This document shows positions 44,264 to 53,389 of a DNA stretch of 64,000 nt, one piece after another. The translations under genes were made by a program, and so were the position numbers. This DNA comes from Polaromonas eurypsychrophila (lineage in GTDB: Bacteria > Pseudomonadota > Gammaproteobacteria > Burkholderiales > Burkholderiaceae_C), in contig NZ_BMIG01000007.1 in assembly GCF_014641715.1 (NCBI RefSeq), forward strand, positions 124,001-188,000. Reading direction: 5' to 3'. A model generated the notes under the pieces. The model searched no databases. It saw nothing but the letters and a program-made list of their open reading frames with translations, and was not told the DNA's origin. How positions within the stretch are numbered: position 1 is the stretch's first letter; each line of letters opens with the position of its first letter.

Positions 44264-44956
44264 TCAGCCCAGGTGCAGGTCCCACTGCGCCAACTGCTCG
44301 CGGCCCAGCGCGGTGACGGCCACCACGCGGCTGTGTTTCCTTCGCTCTATCCAGCGCTCGGCCTGCAGGTGTTCCGCGAGCGCAGCGCCCAGTGCGCCGC
44401 CCAGGTGGTCGCGCCGCTCCGACCAGTCGAGGCAACGGCAGGCGAATTGCCGGCGCCGCGCGCGGGTGCCCGCCAGATCGAGGCCCAGCTTGGTGAAGGC
44501 CCTGGTGCCTTTGGGCGTGAGCTCGAGTTGCTTGGCCGCCGTGTCGCTGCTGTCGCTGACCAGCCAGCCCTTGCGCAGCAGGAGCGCCAATAAGCCAGTG
44601 CCCAGACTGCCGGCCAGGTGGTCATAACAGAAGCGGGCCTGACGGATGGGCTCGGCGGCCTGGGCCGGCTCGGGCTGACGCCGCGGTGCGACACGCATCA
44701 GCGACTCCACCAAGTGCGCGACATGCTCCGAGGCCAGACGGAAGTATTTGTGCCGCCCTTGCGAGGTGCTCGCCAGCAGGCCGTTGTCGAGTAGGCGCTT
44801 GAGGTGGGCCGTTGCGGTGGCCGGCGTGATGCCGGCACCGAGCGCCAGCTCTTTGGCGGTCAGTGCGCGGCCTTCCATCAGCAGTGCCAGCATCTGGATG
44901 CGGCGCGCATCGCCCACGGTTGCGGCGAGGCGGGCGAGGTCGGGTTCTGCATGCAT
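44264..44956 (-). CDS. ArsR-family winged-helix regulator
   Basis: A 230-residue regulator. The HTH is in the N-terminal ~90 residues: RRIQMLALLMEGRALTAKEL, then GITPATATAHLKRLLDNGLL and GRHKYFRLASEHVAHLVE, a typical ArsR/SmtB wing. The long C-terminal part (about 110-230) carries ARFCYDHLAGSLGTGLLALL and CRCLDWSERRDHLGGALG, seen in the group of ArsR-like regulators of about 225 residues. Cys residues in FCYDH and FACRCLDWSERR might sense metal or redox. It diverges from OsmC with 88 bp between starts and may regulate the OsmC-P450-ABM genes. Confidence 0.9.
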   Translation of the reverse strand: MHAEPDLARLAATVGDARRIQMLALLMEGRALTAKELALGAGITPATATAHLKRLLDNGLLASTSQGRHKYFRLASEHVAHLVESLMRVAPRRQPEPAQAAEPIRQARFCYDHLAGSLGTGLLALLLRKGWLVSDSSDTAAKQLELTPKGTRAFTKLGLDLAGTRARRRQFACRCLDWSERRDHLGGALGAALAEHLQAERWIERRKHSRVVAVTALGREQLAQWDLHLG

Positions 44957-45044
44957 GGTTTTATCCTGGACAAACTGTTGTTGCTCGACAAGGACTGGAA
45001 GGATAGCGACACTGGAGCCCTTTCAGCAAGAGGTGGAACGCACG

Positions 45045-45518
45045 ATGGTCGAGCACACAGCGGAGATTTTCTGGGAGCGCGGCGCGCAGGATTTTTTGAA
45101 AGGCAGCTACAGCCGGCGGCACCTGATGCGTTTTGACGGCGGAGCCGAAGTGGCGGGCTCGTCGTCGCCGCACTCAGTGCCGCTTCCGATGTCTGACGCG
45201 GCGGCGGTTGATCCGGAGGAAGCCTTCGTGGCCTCGCTCGCCAGCTGTCACATGTTGTGGTTTTTGGCGATCGCCGCCAAACGCAAGTTCTGTGTGGACC
45301 GTTATTGCGACGCAGCGGTCGGGATCATGGCAAAGAATGCGCAGGGAAAAATGGCCATGACAGTGGTCACCCTCAGGCCCAAGGTGGGTTATTTCGGGGA
45401 CCACCTGCCAACGCGCGAACAACTGAACCAGTTGCATCACGAGGCGAATGAGGAATGTTTTATTGCCAATTCGGTGCGCACCGAGGTCCGTTGCGAACCG
45501 GTGTATGGCGATGTTTGA
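45045..45518 (+). CDS. OsmC-family protein
   Basis: A 157-residue protein of the OsmC/Ohr fold from ATG 45045 (MVEHTAEIFWERGAQDF). The peroxidatic Cys is in ASLASCHMLWFL and the resolving Cys in HHEANEECFIANSV, with the usual spacing of OsmC-type thiol peroxidases. Substrate probably organic hydroperoxide. It overlaps the P450 gene start by up to 14 bases, so the two are translationally coupled. Divergent ArsR gene on the left. Confidence 0.9.
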   Translation: MVEHTAEIFWERGAQDFLKGSYSRRHLMRFDGGAEVAGSSSPHSVPLPMSDAAAVDPEEAFVASLASCHMLWFLAIAAKRKFCVDRYCDAAVGIMAKNAQGKMAMTVVTLRPKVGYFGDHLPTREQLNQLHHEANEECFIANSVRTEVRCEPVYGDV

Positions 45519-46608
45519 AGCGGCCATCAAACCGCCTGCTGATCCCGTCGCTGCCGTCACCCATGCCGATCCCTGGCCGTATTACCGGCAGCTGCGCGAA
45601 ACCCAGCCGCTGTATTTCGATGTCAGGCTGCAGCTCTGGGTCGCCAGCAGCCAGGCTGTGATCAGCGAGGCTTTGCACCACCCCTCGTTGAACGTGCGCC
45701 CGCCGGACGAGCCGGTGCCTGCGGCCCTGCAGGGCACGGCGGCAGGCGAGGTGTTTGCGCGACTGGTGCGCATGACGGACGGCGCCTTTCACGCGGCGCA
45801 CAAGCCGGCGGTGGTGCGGGCGGCAGGGCGCTGGAGTCTGGCCGACGTGGCGCGGGCCAGTGAGATGGCAGCCGCCGACCTGCAGCCGCCCATGGGAACC
45901 AACGCGCTGATCAGCAACTTGCCGGTGCAGGTGATGGCGCGGCTGCTGTTGGTGTCCGAAAGCGTTCTGGCCGTGACTTGCGATCTGGTGCAGCAGTTCG
46001 TGCAGGGCATCGCTCCCGGCGCCTCAGAGGCGGCCGTGGCACTTGCTTCGCAGGCCGCCGAGGCCCTGATGGCTCAGGGAAGCGCCGAGGGCCTGAACGC
46101 AGTGCAGGCGGTCAACCGCATCGCGCTGATGCAGCAGTCGCTGGACGCGACGGCCGGTTTGCTGGGCCACACGGTCTTGATGTTGGCCCAGCACCCGCAA
46201 CTGGCCGCCACCGCCCGCTGCTCGCCGCAAGCCATGCGCGAGTTCGTGGCGGAGGTCGAACGCCATCAGGCACCGATCCAGAACAGCCGGCGCTTTGCTG
46301 TGCGGGCACTTCGGTTGGCGGGCCAGCCGGTGGAACAGGGGCAGGGCATGCTGCTGGTGCTGGCCAGCGGCAACCGCGACGAGGCGCTGAACCCGCAGCC
46401 CGATCACTTTGATCCGCAACGTGCCAACCGGCGCAGCCTCGGTTTCGGTGCAGGCTCCCACGCCTGTCCAGGCGCGGCTATTGCTATCGAAACAGTAGCT
46501 GCTTGCGCCCGTTCGACATGGGCTGGAGGCCGATTTTATTCCTGTATCGGGCGGCAGACGGGGTTTCGGCCTCTGGGCAATGCCCGCATTCCGGTTTTTG
46601 AAAAATGA
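45505..46608 (+). CDS. Cytochrome P450-like protein with repeat-derived C-terminus
   Basis: A 367-residue P450, shorter than the usual ~400. EVER (K-helix ExxR) precedes RHQAPIQNSRRFAV, and the haem loop FGAGSHACPGAA has the ligand Cys. The I-helix stretch QQSLDATAGLLGHTVL lacks the standard A/G-G-x-D/E-T, so oxygen activation may be atypical. ATG 45505 or 45511; both overlap the OsmC stop. Just after the haem Cys, residues about 325-346 (IAIETVAACARSTWAGGRF) are encoded by repeat copy E in-frame, replacing part of the L-helix, which normally packs behind the haem. Then the native TGFRPLGNARIPVFE-like tail resumes. Activity is doubtful. Confidence 0.82.
   Translation: MAMFEAAIKPPADPVAAVTHADPWPYYRQLRETQPLYFDVRLQLWVASSQAVISEALHHPSLNVRPPDEPVPAALQGTAAGEVFARLVRMTDGAFHAAHKPAVVRAAGRWSLADVARASEMAAADLQPPMGTNALISNLPVQVMARLLLVSESVLAVTCDLVQQFVQGIAPGASEAAVALASQAAEALMAQGSAEGLNAVQAVNRIALMQQSLDATAGLLGHTVLMLAQHPQLAATARCSPQAMREFVAEVERHQAPIQNSRRFAVRALRLAGQPVEQGQGMLLVLASGNRDEALNPQPDHFDPQRANRRSLGFGAGSHACPGAAIAIETVAACARSTWAGGRFYSCIGRQTGFRPLGNARIPVFEK
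46475..46545 (+). repeat. Dispersed ~60-bp repeat, family 1, copy E (inside P450 gene)
   Basis: TTGCTATCGAAACAGTAGCT, then GCTTGCGC and CATGGGCTGGAGGCCG and ATTTTATTC. It aligns well with copies A-D but lacks the TGA in the core (CAGTAG in place of TTGATAG), so it can be read through. Confidence 0.85.
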
Positions 46609-46633
46609 CAACTGCAAACCAAGGAGACGCTCG

Positions 46634-46978
46634 ATGGTGTCAGTAATTTTTGAAGTCTGGCCGGACCCAGCCCACCGAGAGGGCTACCTGAACTGGGCGG
46701 CCGAGCTCAAGACCGAACTGCTCAAGATGGACGGCTTTATTTCCATCGAGCGCTTCCAGAGCCTGAGTGAGCCTGACAAGCTGCTGTCGCTGCAGTTCTG
46801 GCGCGACGACGCTTGTCTGACCGCCTGGCGCAACCTGGACGCCCACCGCGCCGCGCAAAACGCGGGCCGCAGCACCATGTTCATGGATTACCGCTTGCGC
46901 ATCGCCGAGGTGACGCGCGACTACGGCCTCAACCAGCGCGACGAGGCGCCCGCCGATTCACGCGCCGCACACGGCTGA
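46634..46978 (+). CDS. Antibiotic biosynthesis monooxygenase (ABM)-domain protein
   Basis: A 114-residue ferredoxin-like-fold protein from ATG 46634 (MVSVIFEVWPDPAHREGYL), with AAGGAGAC upstream. ELLKMDGFISIERFQSLSEP and SLQFWRDDACLTAWRNLDAH with a terminal His-rich helix fit the ABM family (heme-degrading or quinone monooxygenases, or small isomerase-like proteins). 25 bp after the P450 gene and probably in the same transcript. Convergent with the formate dehydrogenase operon, whose fdsA stop lies four bases away. Confidence 0.88.
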   Translation: MVSVIFEVWPDPAHREGYLNWAAELKTELLKMDGFISIERFQSLSEPDKLLSLQFWRDDACLTAWRNLDAHRAAQNAGRSTMFMDYRLRIAEVTRDYGLNQRDEAPADSRAAHG

Positions 46979-46981
46979 AGC

Positions 46982-49819
46982 TCAGATACCGGCCAGCGCG
47001 ACCGAGTTTTCCAGCGCCTGGCCGCCGCCGTAGCTGTCCTGCACCGGCGCCACACCGCCCAGCGTGACGCGGATGGCGCAGTACTTGAACTCCGGGATCT
47101 TGGCAAACGGGTCCAGCGCCGCGTTGGTCAGCTTGTTGATTGCCGCCTCGTAGTAGCAGAAGGGCACAAACACCGCGCCGCGCGGCGAGCTTTCGTCGGC
47201 CCGTGCGTAGAGCGCGACCTCGCCGCGACGCGATGCGATGGTCACCACGTCGCCCGGTTTGCCACCCAGCGCCGCCAGGTCCAGTGGGTGCACCAGCGCC
47301 ACTGGATCGGGCTCGATCGCGTCGAGCACGGTGGCGCGCCGCGTCATGCTGCCGGTGTGCCAGTGTTCGAGCTGACGGCCGGTGATCAGCACCATCGGGT
47401 AGTCGGTGTCCGGCCGTTCAGCGGCCGGGATGATGTCGGCCGGGACAAATTTGGCTCGGCCGGATTCGCGCGGAAAACTGTCAACAAACACCACCGACTG
47501 GCCGGGGTCGCCTTCCTTCATGCAGGGGTAGGTGACCGAATGCTCGCGCTCGAGCCGGTCCCAGGTGATGCCGCCTATGCTGGGCATGGTGTGGCGCATC
47601 TCGTCGAAGACTTCGCTGACATGGTTGTAGTGCCAGCCGCAACCCATGCGGTTGGCGATCTGCGTGATGATCCACAAATCCTGACGCGCGTCGCCGGGCG
47701 GGTTGATGGCCTTGCGGCCCATCTGCACCAGCCGGTCGGTGTTGGTGAAGCTGCCGTCCTTTTCGGGGAAGGCGCTGGCCGGCAGGATCACATCGGCCAA
47801 ATAGGCGGTTTCGGTCAGGAAAATATCCTGCACCACCAGGTGGTCGAGTGCCGCGAGCGCTTCGCGGGCGTGGTTGGCATCCGGGTCGGACATGGCCGGG
47901 TTTTCGCCCTGCACATACATGCCGCGTATGCCGCCCTTCTTGATCGCGTGCATCACCTCGACCACCGTGAGGCCCGGCGTGTCATCTAGCGAGCCTTCGG
48001 GCACCTTCCAGGCTTTTTCAAAGCTGGCGCGCACTGTGGGGCTGGAGACATGCTGGTAGTCCGGCAGCATCATCGGGATCAAGCCTGCGTCGGAAGCGCC
48101 TTGGACGTTGTTCTGGCCGCGTAGCGGGTGCAGGCCGGTGCCGGGACGGCCAATCTGACCGGTCATCAGCGCCAGCGCGATCAGACAGCGGGCATTGTCG
48201 GTGCCGTGCACGTGTTGCGACACACCCATGCCCCAGAGAATCATGGACCCTTTGGAGGTGGCATACAGGCGCGCGACGTAACGCAGCGTGTCGGCGTCGA
48301 TGCCGCAGATCGGCGCCATCAGTTCCGGCGTGTAGCCTTCGACATTTTTGCGCAGCTCCTCGTAGCCGATGGTGCGACTGTCGATGAAGTCCTGGTCCAC
48401 CAGGCCTTCGGTCACGATGACATTCATCATGGCGTTGAGCATGGGCACGTCGGTGTCTGGCTTGAATTGCAGGTGGCGGTGTGCCATGCGGGTCAGGTCG
48501 GAGCGGCGCGGATCAAGTACCACCAGTTTGGTGCCGTTCTTGATGGCGTTCTTGATCCAGGTGGCGGCGACCGGATGATTCACGGTCGGGTTGGCGCCTA
48601 TGACCACGACGACATCAGCCTTGGTGACATCCATCACTGGGTTGGACACGGCGCCCGAGCCAATGCCTTCCAGCAAGGCGACGACCGACGAGGCATGGCA
48701 CAACCGCGTGCAGTGGTCCACATTGTTGCTGCCGAAACCGGTGCGAACCAGCTTCTGGAACAAATAAGCTTCCTCGTTGCTGCCCTTGGCCGAGCCGAAG
48801 CCGGCCAGCGACTTCTTGCCGTGGGTGTCGCGGATGGCGGCGAGTTTACCGCCGGCAAATTCCAGCGCCTCTTCCCAGCTGGCTTCGCGGAATACGTCCA
48901 TCACGCGATCCGGGTCCATCGTGAAGTCACCGGTTTTGGGCACGCCTTCACGGCGGATCAGGGGTTGGGTCAGGCGGTGCGGATGGTGCGCGTAGTCGAA
49001 GCCGTAACGGCCCTTGACACACAGGCGGCCATGATTGGACGGGCCGTCGCGGCCTTCCACGAACAGTATCTTGTCGTCCTTGACGTTGTAGGTGAGCTGG
49101 CAGCCGACGCCGCAATACGGGCAGACCGACTCGACCTGCTTGTCAGGCACGGTAAGGGCCGCCTCACGCGCCGGCATCAGCGCGCCGGTCGGGCAGGCCT
49201 GCACACACTCGCCGCAGGCCACGCAGGTGGATGCGCCCATGGCGTCGTCCATGTCGAACACGATCTTGGCCTGGTCGCCGCGGAAGGCCAGGCCGATCAC
49301 GTCGTTGACTTGTTCATCGCGGCAGGCGCGCAGGCAGCGGGTGCACTGGATGCAGGCGTCGAGATTGACCGCGATCGCGGGGTGCGACAGGTCTTGGCGC
49401 ACTTGCTGGCGTGCTTCGAATCGGGGTTTGCCGACGCCGATTTTGGCGGCCCACTGGTCCACCTCGTTGTTGCGCGTGTAGTCCTTCTCGGGCATGTCGG
49501 ACAGCAGCAGTTCGAGCACGAGCTTTTGCGAAGCGACGGCGCGCTCGCTGTCGGTCACCACCTTCATGCCGGCCGTCGGTGCGCGGCAGCAGGAGGGCGC
49601 CAGCACCCGCTCGCCGTTGATCTCGACCATGCAGGAGCGACAGTTGCCGACCGCTTCCAGGCCTTCCTTGAAACACAGGTGCGGAATCTCCACGCCTTCA
49701 CGTTTGGCCACTTGCAGCAGGGTTTCCGTCGTGCGGCCCTGGACTTCACGGCCATTGAGGCTGAAGCTCACCAGCGGCGCATCCAGTTCGGCGAGTTCTT
49801 GGCGGGTAATTGCATTCAT
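46982..49819 (-). CDS. fdsA: NAD-dependent formate dehydrogenase, catalytic (Mo/W) subunit
   Basis: A 945-residue molybdopterin subunit. The N-terminal NuoG-like part has a [2Fe-2S] domain (CFKEGLEAVGNCRSCMVEI), then [4Fe-4S] motifs CIQCTRCLRAC and CVACGECVQACP; the DMSO-reductase-family domain starts CPYCGVGCQLTYN. Cys374 in HCTRLCHASSV is the metal ligand, a Cys enzyme rather than selenocysteine; His375 follows. Reaction: formate + NAD+ to CO2 + NADH in the cytosol. Size and the fused GB partner resemble Methylobacterium Fdh1, a tungsten enzyme, so W is possible (inference). Last gene of the oxc-frc-pas-frc-fdsGB-fdsA run. Confidence 0.96.
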   Translation of the reverse strand: MNAITRQELAELDAPLVSFSLNGREVQGRTTETLLQVAKREGVEIPHLCFKEGLEAVGNCRSCMVEINGERVLAPSCCRAPTAGMKVVTDSERAVASQKLVLELLLSDMPEKDYTRNNEVDQWAAKIGVGKPRFEARQQVRQDLSHPAIAVNLDACIQCTRCLRACRDEQVNDVIGLAFRGDQAKIVFDMDDAMGASTCVACGECVQACPTGALMPAREAALTVPDKQVESVCPYCGVGCQLTYNVKDDKILFVEGRDGPSNHGRLCVKGRYGFDYAHHPHRLTQPLIRREGVPKTGDFTMDPDRVMDVFREASWEEALEFAGGKLAAIRDTHGKKSLAGFGSAKGSNEEAYLFQKLVRTGFGSNNVDHCTRLCHASSVVALLEGIGSGAVSNPVMDVTKADVVVVIGANPTVNHPVAATWIKNAIKNGTKLVVLDPRRSDLTRMAHRHLQFKPDTDVPMLNAMMNVIVTEGLVDQDFIDSRTIGYEELRKNVEGYTPELMAPICGIDADTLRYVARLYATSKGSMILWGMGVSQHVHGTDNARCLIALALMTGQIGRPGTGLHPLRGQNNVQGASDAGLIPMMLPDYQHVSSPTVRASFEKAWKVPEGSLDDTPGLTVVEVMHAIKKGGIRGMYVQGENPAMSDPDANHAREALAALDHLVVQDIFLTETAYLADVILPASAFPEKDGSFTNTDRLVQMGRKAINPPGDARQDLWIITQIANRMGCGWHYNHVSEVFDEMRHTMPSIGGITWDRLEREHSVTYPCMKEGDPGQSVVFVDSFPRESGRAKFVPADIIPAAERPDTDYPMVLITGRQLEHWHTGSMTRRATVLDAIEPDPVALVHPLDLAALGGKPGDVVTIASRRGEVALYARADESSPRGAVFVPFCYYEAAINKLTNAALDPFAKIPEFKYCAIRVTLGGVAPVQDSYGGGQALENSVALAGI

Positions 49820-49852
49820 GGTGTTGCCTTTTGTCTTGGTGTCCGAACGTGC

Positions 49853-51553
49853 TCAGGCCAGCTCATGAGGGAAGTATTTGACGACGCAGTCCATCGGATT
49901 CGGCGCGGCCTGACCCAGGCCGCAGATCGACGCGTCACGCATGACCAGCGACAGGTCGGCAAGCAGGGGCAAGTCCCACTTGGGTTGCGCCATCAGGTGG
50001 GCCGCTTTTGCTGTGCCCACGCGGCAGGGCGTGCACTGGCCGCAGGACTCGTGGTGGAAAAAACGCATCATGTTGCGCGCCGCATCGGTGGCGGTGTCCT
50101 TGTCGGACAACACCATGACCGCTGCCGAGCCGATAAAGCAACCATAGGGCTGCAGCGTGTCGAAGTCGAGCGGGATGTCGCCCATCGTGGCTGGCAGAAT
50201 GCCGCCCGAGGCGCCGCCGGGCAGGTAGGCGTAGAAGGTTTGGCCGTCCAGCATGCCGCCGCAGAATTCCTCAATCAGCTCGCGGATGGTGATGCCGGCG
50301 GGTGCCAGCTTGACACCCGGTACCTTGACCCGACCGGAGACCGAGAAGGAGCGCAGGCCCTTGCGCTCATTGCGTCCGTGCGAGGCAAACCATTCACCGC
50401 CTTTTTCCAGGATGTCGCGCACCCAGTACAGGGTTTCGAAGTTGTGCTCCAGCGTCGGGCGGCCGAACAGGCCGACCTGCGCCACATAAGGCGGGCGCAG
50501 GCGCGGCATGCCGCGTTTGCCTTCGATGGATTCGATCATGGCCGACTCTTCACCGCAGATGTAGGCACCGGCGCCGCGGCGCAACTCGACCGCCGGCATG
50601 CCGGCCATCAGCGGTGAAGCCCGTAGCTTGATCAGCTCGGCTTCCAGCATGCTGCGGCAACCGTGGTATTCGTCGCGCAGGTAGATATAGATCGTCTCGA
50701 TGCCGACGGCCCAGGCGGCGATCAACATGCCTTCGAGGAAACGGTGCGGATCGCGCTCGAGGTAGACGCGGTCCTTGAAGGTGCCGGGCTCGCCTTCGTC
50801 GATGTTGACGGCCATCAGGCGCGGACCTTTTTCAGCCTTGACAATGCGCCATTTGCGGCCCGAAGGGAAACCGGCGCCACCCAAACCTCGCAGGCCGGAG
50901 TCTTCCATGATCTTGATGACCGCCTCGACATCCTTCTCACCGGAAACGCATTGCTGGAGCAGGGCGTAACCACCTGCGGCCTGGTAGGCCGCGAAGTCCA
51001 CAAAACCCTCGGGCACGTGTTTGACGGCGCCGGTGGCGACGGTGGCCATGACAGCTTCGCAGGTGGCATTCGGGACCGGGTTCTGCCCGACGACCGCCGC
51101 CGGAGCCTGTTCGCAGCGCCCGATGCAGGGTGCGGCGATGACCCGGATGTCCCGGCCGAGCAGGCCGGGGAGTTTGGCCAGCAAATCCTGGGCGCCAGCC
51201 ATCTCACAGGACAAGCCGTCACACACCCGCACCGTCAGCGGCGCCGGCGCGGCCTCGCCTTCCTTGACCACATCGAAGTGGTGGTAGAAAGTCGCGACCT
51301 CGTAGACCTCGGTCTGCGCCAGACGCATTTCCTGCGCGAGTGCAGCCAGGTGGGCTGCGGACAGGTGGCCGAAGTGATCTTGCAGCTTGTGCAGGTGCTC
51401 GATCAGCAAATCAGCCTGGCGTGACTCGGTGCCCAGCAGCCGCTGTACATCGGCCAGCGCCACCGGATCGACGCGGCGACCCTTGGGCGCCTGACGTTTT
51501 CTCTGTTTGGAGGAAACCTCCAGGACGGCGATGGGGATGACGGGGTAGTTCAT
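49853..51553 (-). CDS. Formate dehydrogenase NuoE-NuoF fusion (gamma-beta) subunit
   Basis: A 566-residue fusion of two complex-I-like modules. Residues about 1-170 are NuoE-like (EVATFYHHFDVV, with [2Fe-2S] ligands in VCDGLSCEMA and CIGRCEQAPAA). The rest is NuoF-like, with the FMN/NADH site at SGLRGLGGAGFPSGRKW and the [4Fe-4S] ligands in ESCGQCTPCRVG. It passes electrons from FdsA to NAD+. In Cupriavidus and Rhodobacter the two parts are separate fdsG and fdsB genes; a fusion of similar length is known as Fdh1B of Methylobacterium. 33 bp upstream of fdsA, same strand. Confidence 0.95.
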   Translation of the reverse strand: MNYPVIPIAVLEVSSKQRKRQAPKGRRVDPVALADVQRLLGTESRQADLLIEHLHKLQDHFGHLSAAHLAALAQEMRLAQTEVYEVATFYHHFDVVKEGEAAPAPLTVRVCDGLSCEMAGAQDLLAKLPGLLGRDIRVIAAPCIGRCEQAPAAVVGQNPVPNATCEAVMATVATGAVKHVPEGFVDFAAYQAAGGYALLQQCVSGEKDVEAVIKIMEDSGLRGLGGAGFPSGRKWRIVKAEKGPRLMAVNIDEGEPGTFKDRVYLERDPHRFLEGMLIAAWAVGIETIYIYLRDEYHGCRSMLEAELIKLRASPLMAGMPAVELRRGAGAYICGEESAMIESIEGKRGMPRLRPPYVAQVGLFGRPTLEHNFETLYWVRDILEKGGEWFASHGRNERKGLRSFSVSGRVKVPGVKLAPAGITIRELIEEFCGGMLDGQTFYAYLPGGASGGILPATMGDIPLDFDTLQPYGCFIGSAAVMVLSDKDTATDAARNMMRFFHHESCGQCTPCRVGTAKAAHLMAQPKWDLPLLADLSLVMRDASICGLGQAAPNPMDCVVKYFPHELA

Positions 51554-51589
51554 GTGGGCTAACTTCTTGGAAAAACGCGGGTTGACCCG

Positions 51590-52837
51590 CTAGATGACGT
51601 GTTCGGTGCGTAACTCGGCGATGTACTCGGCGCTGTAGCCGAGTTGTGTCAGCACCTCGTCCGTGTGTTCACCCAGCAGGGGCGAACGCGTGACTTCGGT
51701 GGCGCTGTCGGACAGCTTGATCGGGTTGCCCACGGTCAGGTACTTGCCGCGCGTGGGGTGGTCCACTTCGACGATGGTGCCGCTGGCCCGCAACGCGGGT
51801 TCTTCGGCAATTTCCTTCATCGACAGGATGGGACCGCAGGGGATGTCGTATTTATTCAGGATGTCCATGGCCTCGAACTTGGTCTTTGTCATGGTCCATT
51901 GTTCAATGCGCGCGAAGATGGGCTTGAGGTGGAGCAGGCGGGCAGCGGCGGTGGCGTAGGCCTCGTCGGTGATCCAGCCTTCCTCGCCAATGACTTTGCA
52001 CACGGCCGGCCAGACACCGCCTTGCGTGATGAAGTAAATGTAGGCATTAGGGTCGGTTTCCCAGCCCTTGCACTTGAGGATGGAGCCCGGCTGCCCGCCA
52101 CCGGAGGCATTGCCGGCGCGCGGAACGGCCGAGCCGAACTTGCCGTCCGGGTACTGCGGGTACTCATGCATGGTGCCGGTACGCTCCAGGCGCTGCTGAT
52201 CGCGGAGCTTGACGCGGCACAGGTTCAGCACGGCGTCCTGCATGGGGGCCAGCACTTTTTGGCCGCGACCGGTGGTGTTGCGCTGATATAGCGCGGCCAT
52301 GATGCCCAGCGCCAGATGCAGGCCGGTGCCGCTGTCACCGATCTGGGCGCCGGTCACCATCGGCGGGCCGTCGTCGAAACCGGTGGTGGATGCCGAGCCG
52401 CCGGCGCACTGCGCGACGTTTTCATACACCTTGCAGTCTTCGTAGGGACCGGGGCCGAAACCCTTGACCGAGGCCACGATCATGCGCGGGTTGAGAGTCT
52501 GGATGTGCTCCCAGGTGATGCCCATGCGGTCCAGCGCGCCTGGCGCGAAGTTCTCGACCAGCACATCGCAGGTCTTGATGAGCTCGTCGAGCACCTGTTT
52601 GCCCTTGGCGTTCTTGGTGTTCAGCGTGATCGAGCGCTTGTTGTGGTTCAGCATTGTGAAATACAGACTGTCCACGCCAGGAATGTCGGCAAGTTGTCCG
52701 CGTGTGGCGTCACCCTCGCCGGCGCGTTCCACCTTGATCACATCCGCACCAAACCAGGCCAGCAGCTGGGTACAGGTCGGGCCCGACTGGACATGGGTGA
52801 AATCGAGGATGCGAACACCGTCTAATGCTTTGCTCAT
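51590..52837 (-). CDS. Formyl-CoA:oxalate CoA-transferase paralogue (class III)
   Basis: A 415-residue class III CoA-transferase close to Frc. The catalytic Asp is Asp168 in [13 protein letters not shown], matching Asp169 of Oxalobacter Frc. The opening reads [20 protein letters not shown]. The Gly-rich loop reads ASGGGQPGS, one Gly fewer than the GGGGQPG of the neighbouring paralogue at 53503 and of YfdW. Divergence at that loop and position before the formate dehydrogenase genes suggest a related acceptor, or a redundant Frc. Starts 36 bp before fdsGB and is probably in the same transcript. Confidence 0.92.
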   Translation of the reverse strand: MSKALDGVRILDFTHVQSGPTCTQLLAWFGADVIKVERAGEGDATRGQLADIPGVDSLYFTMLNHNKRSITLNTKNAKGKQVLDELIKTCDVLVENFAPGALDRMGITWEHIQTLNPRMIVASVKGFGPGPYEDCKVYENVAQCAGGSASTTGFDDGPPMVTGAQIGDSGTGLHLALGIMAALYQRNTTGRGQKVLAPMQDAVLNLCRVKLRDQQRLERTGTMHEYPQYPDGKFGSAVPRAGNASGGGQPGSILKCKGWETDPNAYIYFITQGGVWPAVCKVIGEEGWITDEAYATAAARLLHLKPIFARIEQWTMTKTKFEAMDILNKYDIPCGPILSMKEIAEEPALRASGTIVEVDHPTRGKYLTVGNPIKLSDSATEVTRSPLLGEHTDEVLTQLGYSAEYIAELRTEHVI

Positions 52838-52942
52838 GGAAATACCTGCATGGAAGTTGAAATAGGTTGCTCAAACATGGCTCCGTCAGCGTTGGCGGCC
52901 GGTTCAACCCCTATGTTAATCACTGGGTGCATGCGCTCAGGT

Positions 52943-53389
52943 TCAGGGAGCTTTGACCGGAGCAGCAAGCTGGATTTCAAGTTCGGTTAGGCGTTTTTTC
53001 AGGTTTCTTTCTTCAGCGAAGCGGCGAGTCTCGTCGCGGATGACCGCCACAATCGCCGAAACCTTGCCGTCCGGCGTGTGTAGCAGAGCCACGGTAAAGG
53101 CGATGGACAGGGTGTGCCCGTCCTTGTGGACAGCCGGTACGCGCAGCACATCGTTGCCATAACGTGTCTTTCCGGTTGCCATGGTCTGGTGGTAGCCGTC
53201 CCAATGGCGCTGCTGCTGGCGCTGCGGAACGATGATGTCCAGTGACTGGCCGAGTGCTTCGCTTTCGGTGAAGCCGAACATGCGCTGGGCAGCCGGATTC
53301 CACAAAACGATGGCGCCACCAGCGTCGGAAGCGACGATGGCATCGCCAACGGCCTCCACCAGTTGTTTCAAGTCGGTTGTTGTTTGCAT
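52943..53389 (-). CDS. PAS-domain protein, oxalate operon
   Basis: A 148-residue protein from the ATG complementary to 53389 (MQTTTDLKQLVEAVGDAI). It is a single PAS domain of the S-box type: IVASDAGGAIVLWNPAAQRM, then FGFTESEALGQSLDIIVP and a PAC-like segment VHKDGHTLSIAFTVALLHTP...IVAVIRDET. A short coiled tail ends the protein. No output domain (kinase, HTH or cyclase) is present, so it may act by dimerising with another sensor. It lies between the two frc paralogues, in the same orientation. Ligand or cofactor unknown. Confidence 0.87.
   Translation of the reverse strand: MQTTTDLKQLVEAVGDAIVASDAGGAIVLWNPAAQRMFGFTESEALGQSLDIIVPQRQQQRHWDGYHQTMATGKTRYGNDVLRVPAVHKDGHTLSIAFTVALLHTPDGKVSAIVAVIRDETRRFAEERNLKKRLTELEIQLAAPVKAP

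Noticed and set aside
43829-44435. Several open frames in the 43.7-44.26 kb stretch
   Set aside because: Composition is Cys/Arg/Ala-rich with no motifs, no credible starts and overlapping frames on both strands.
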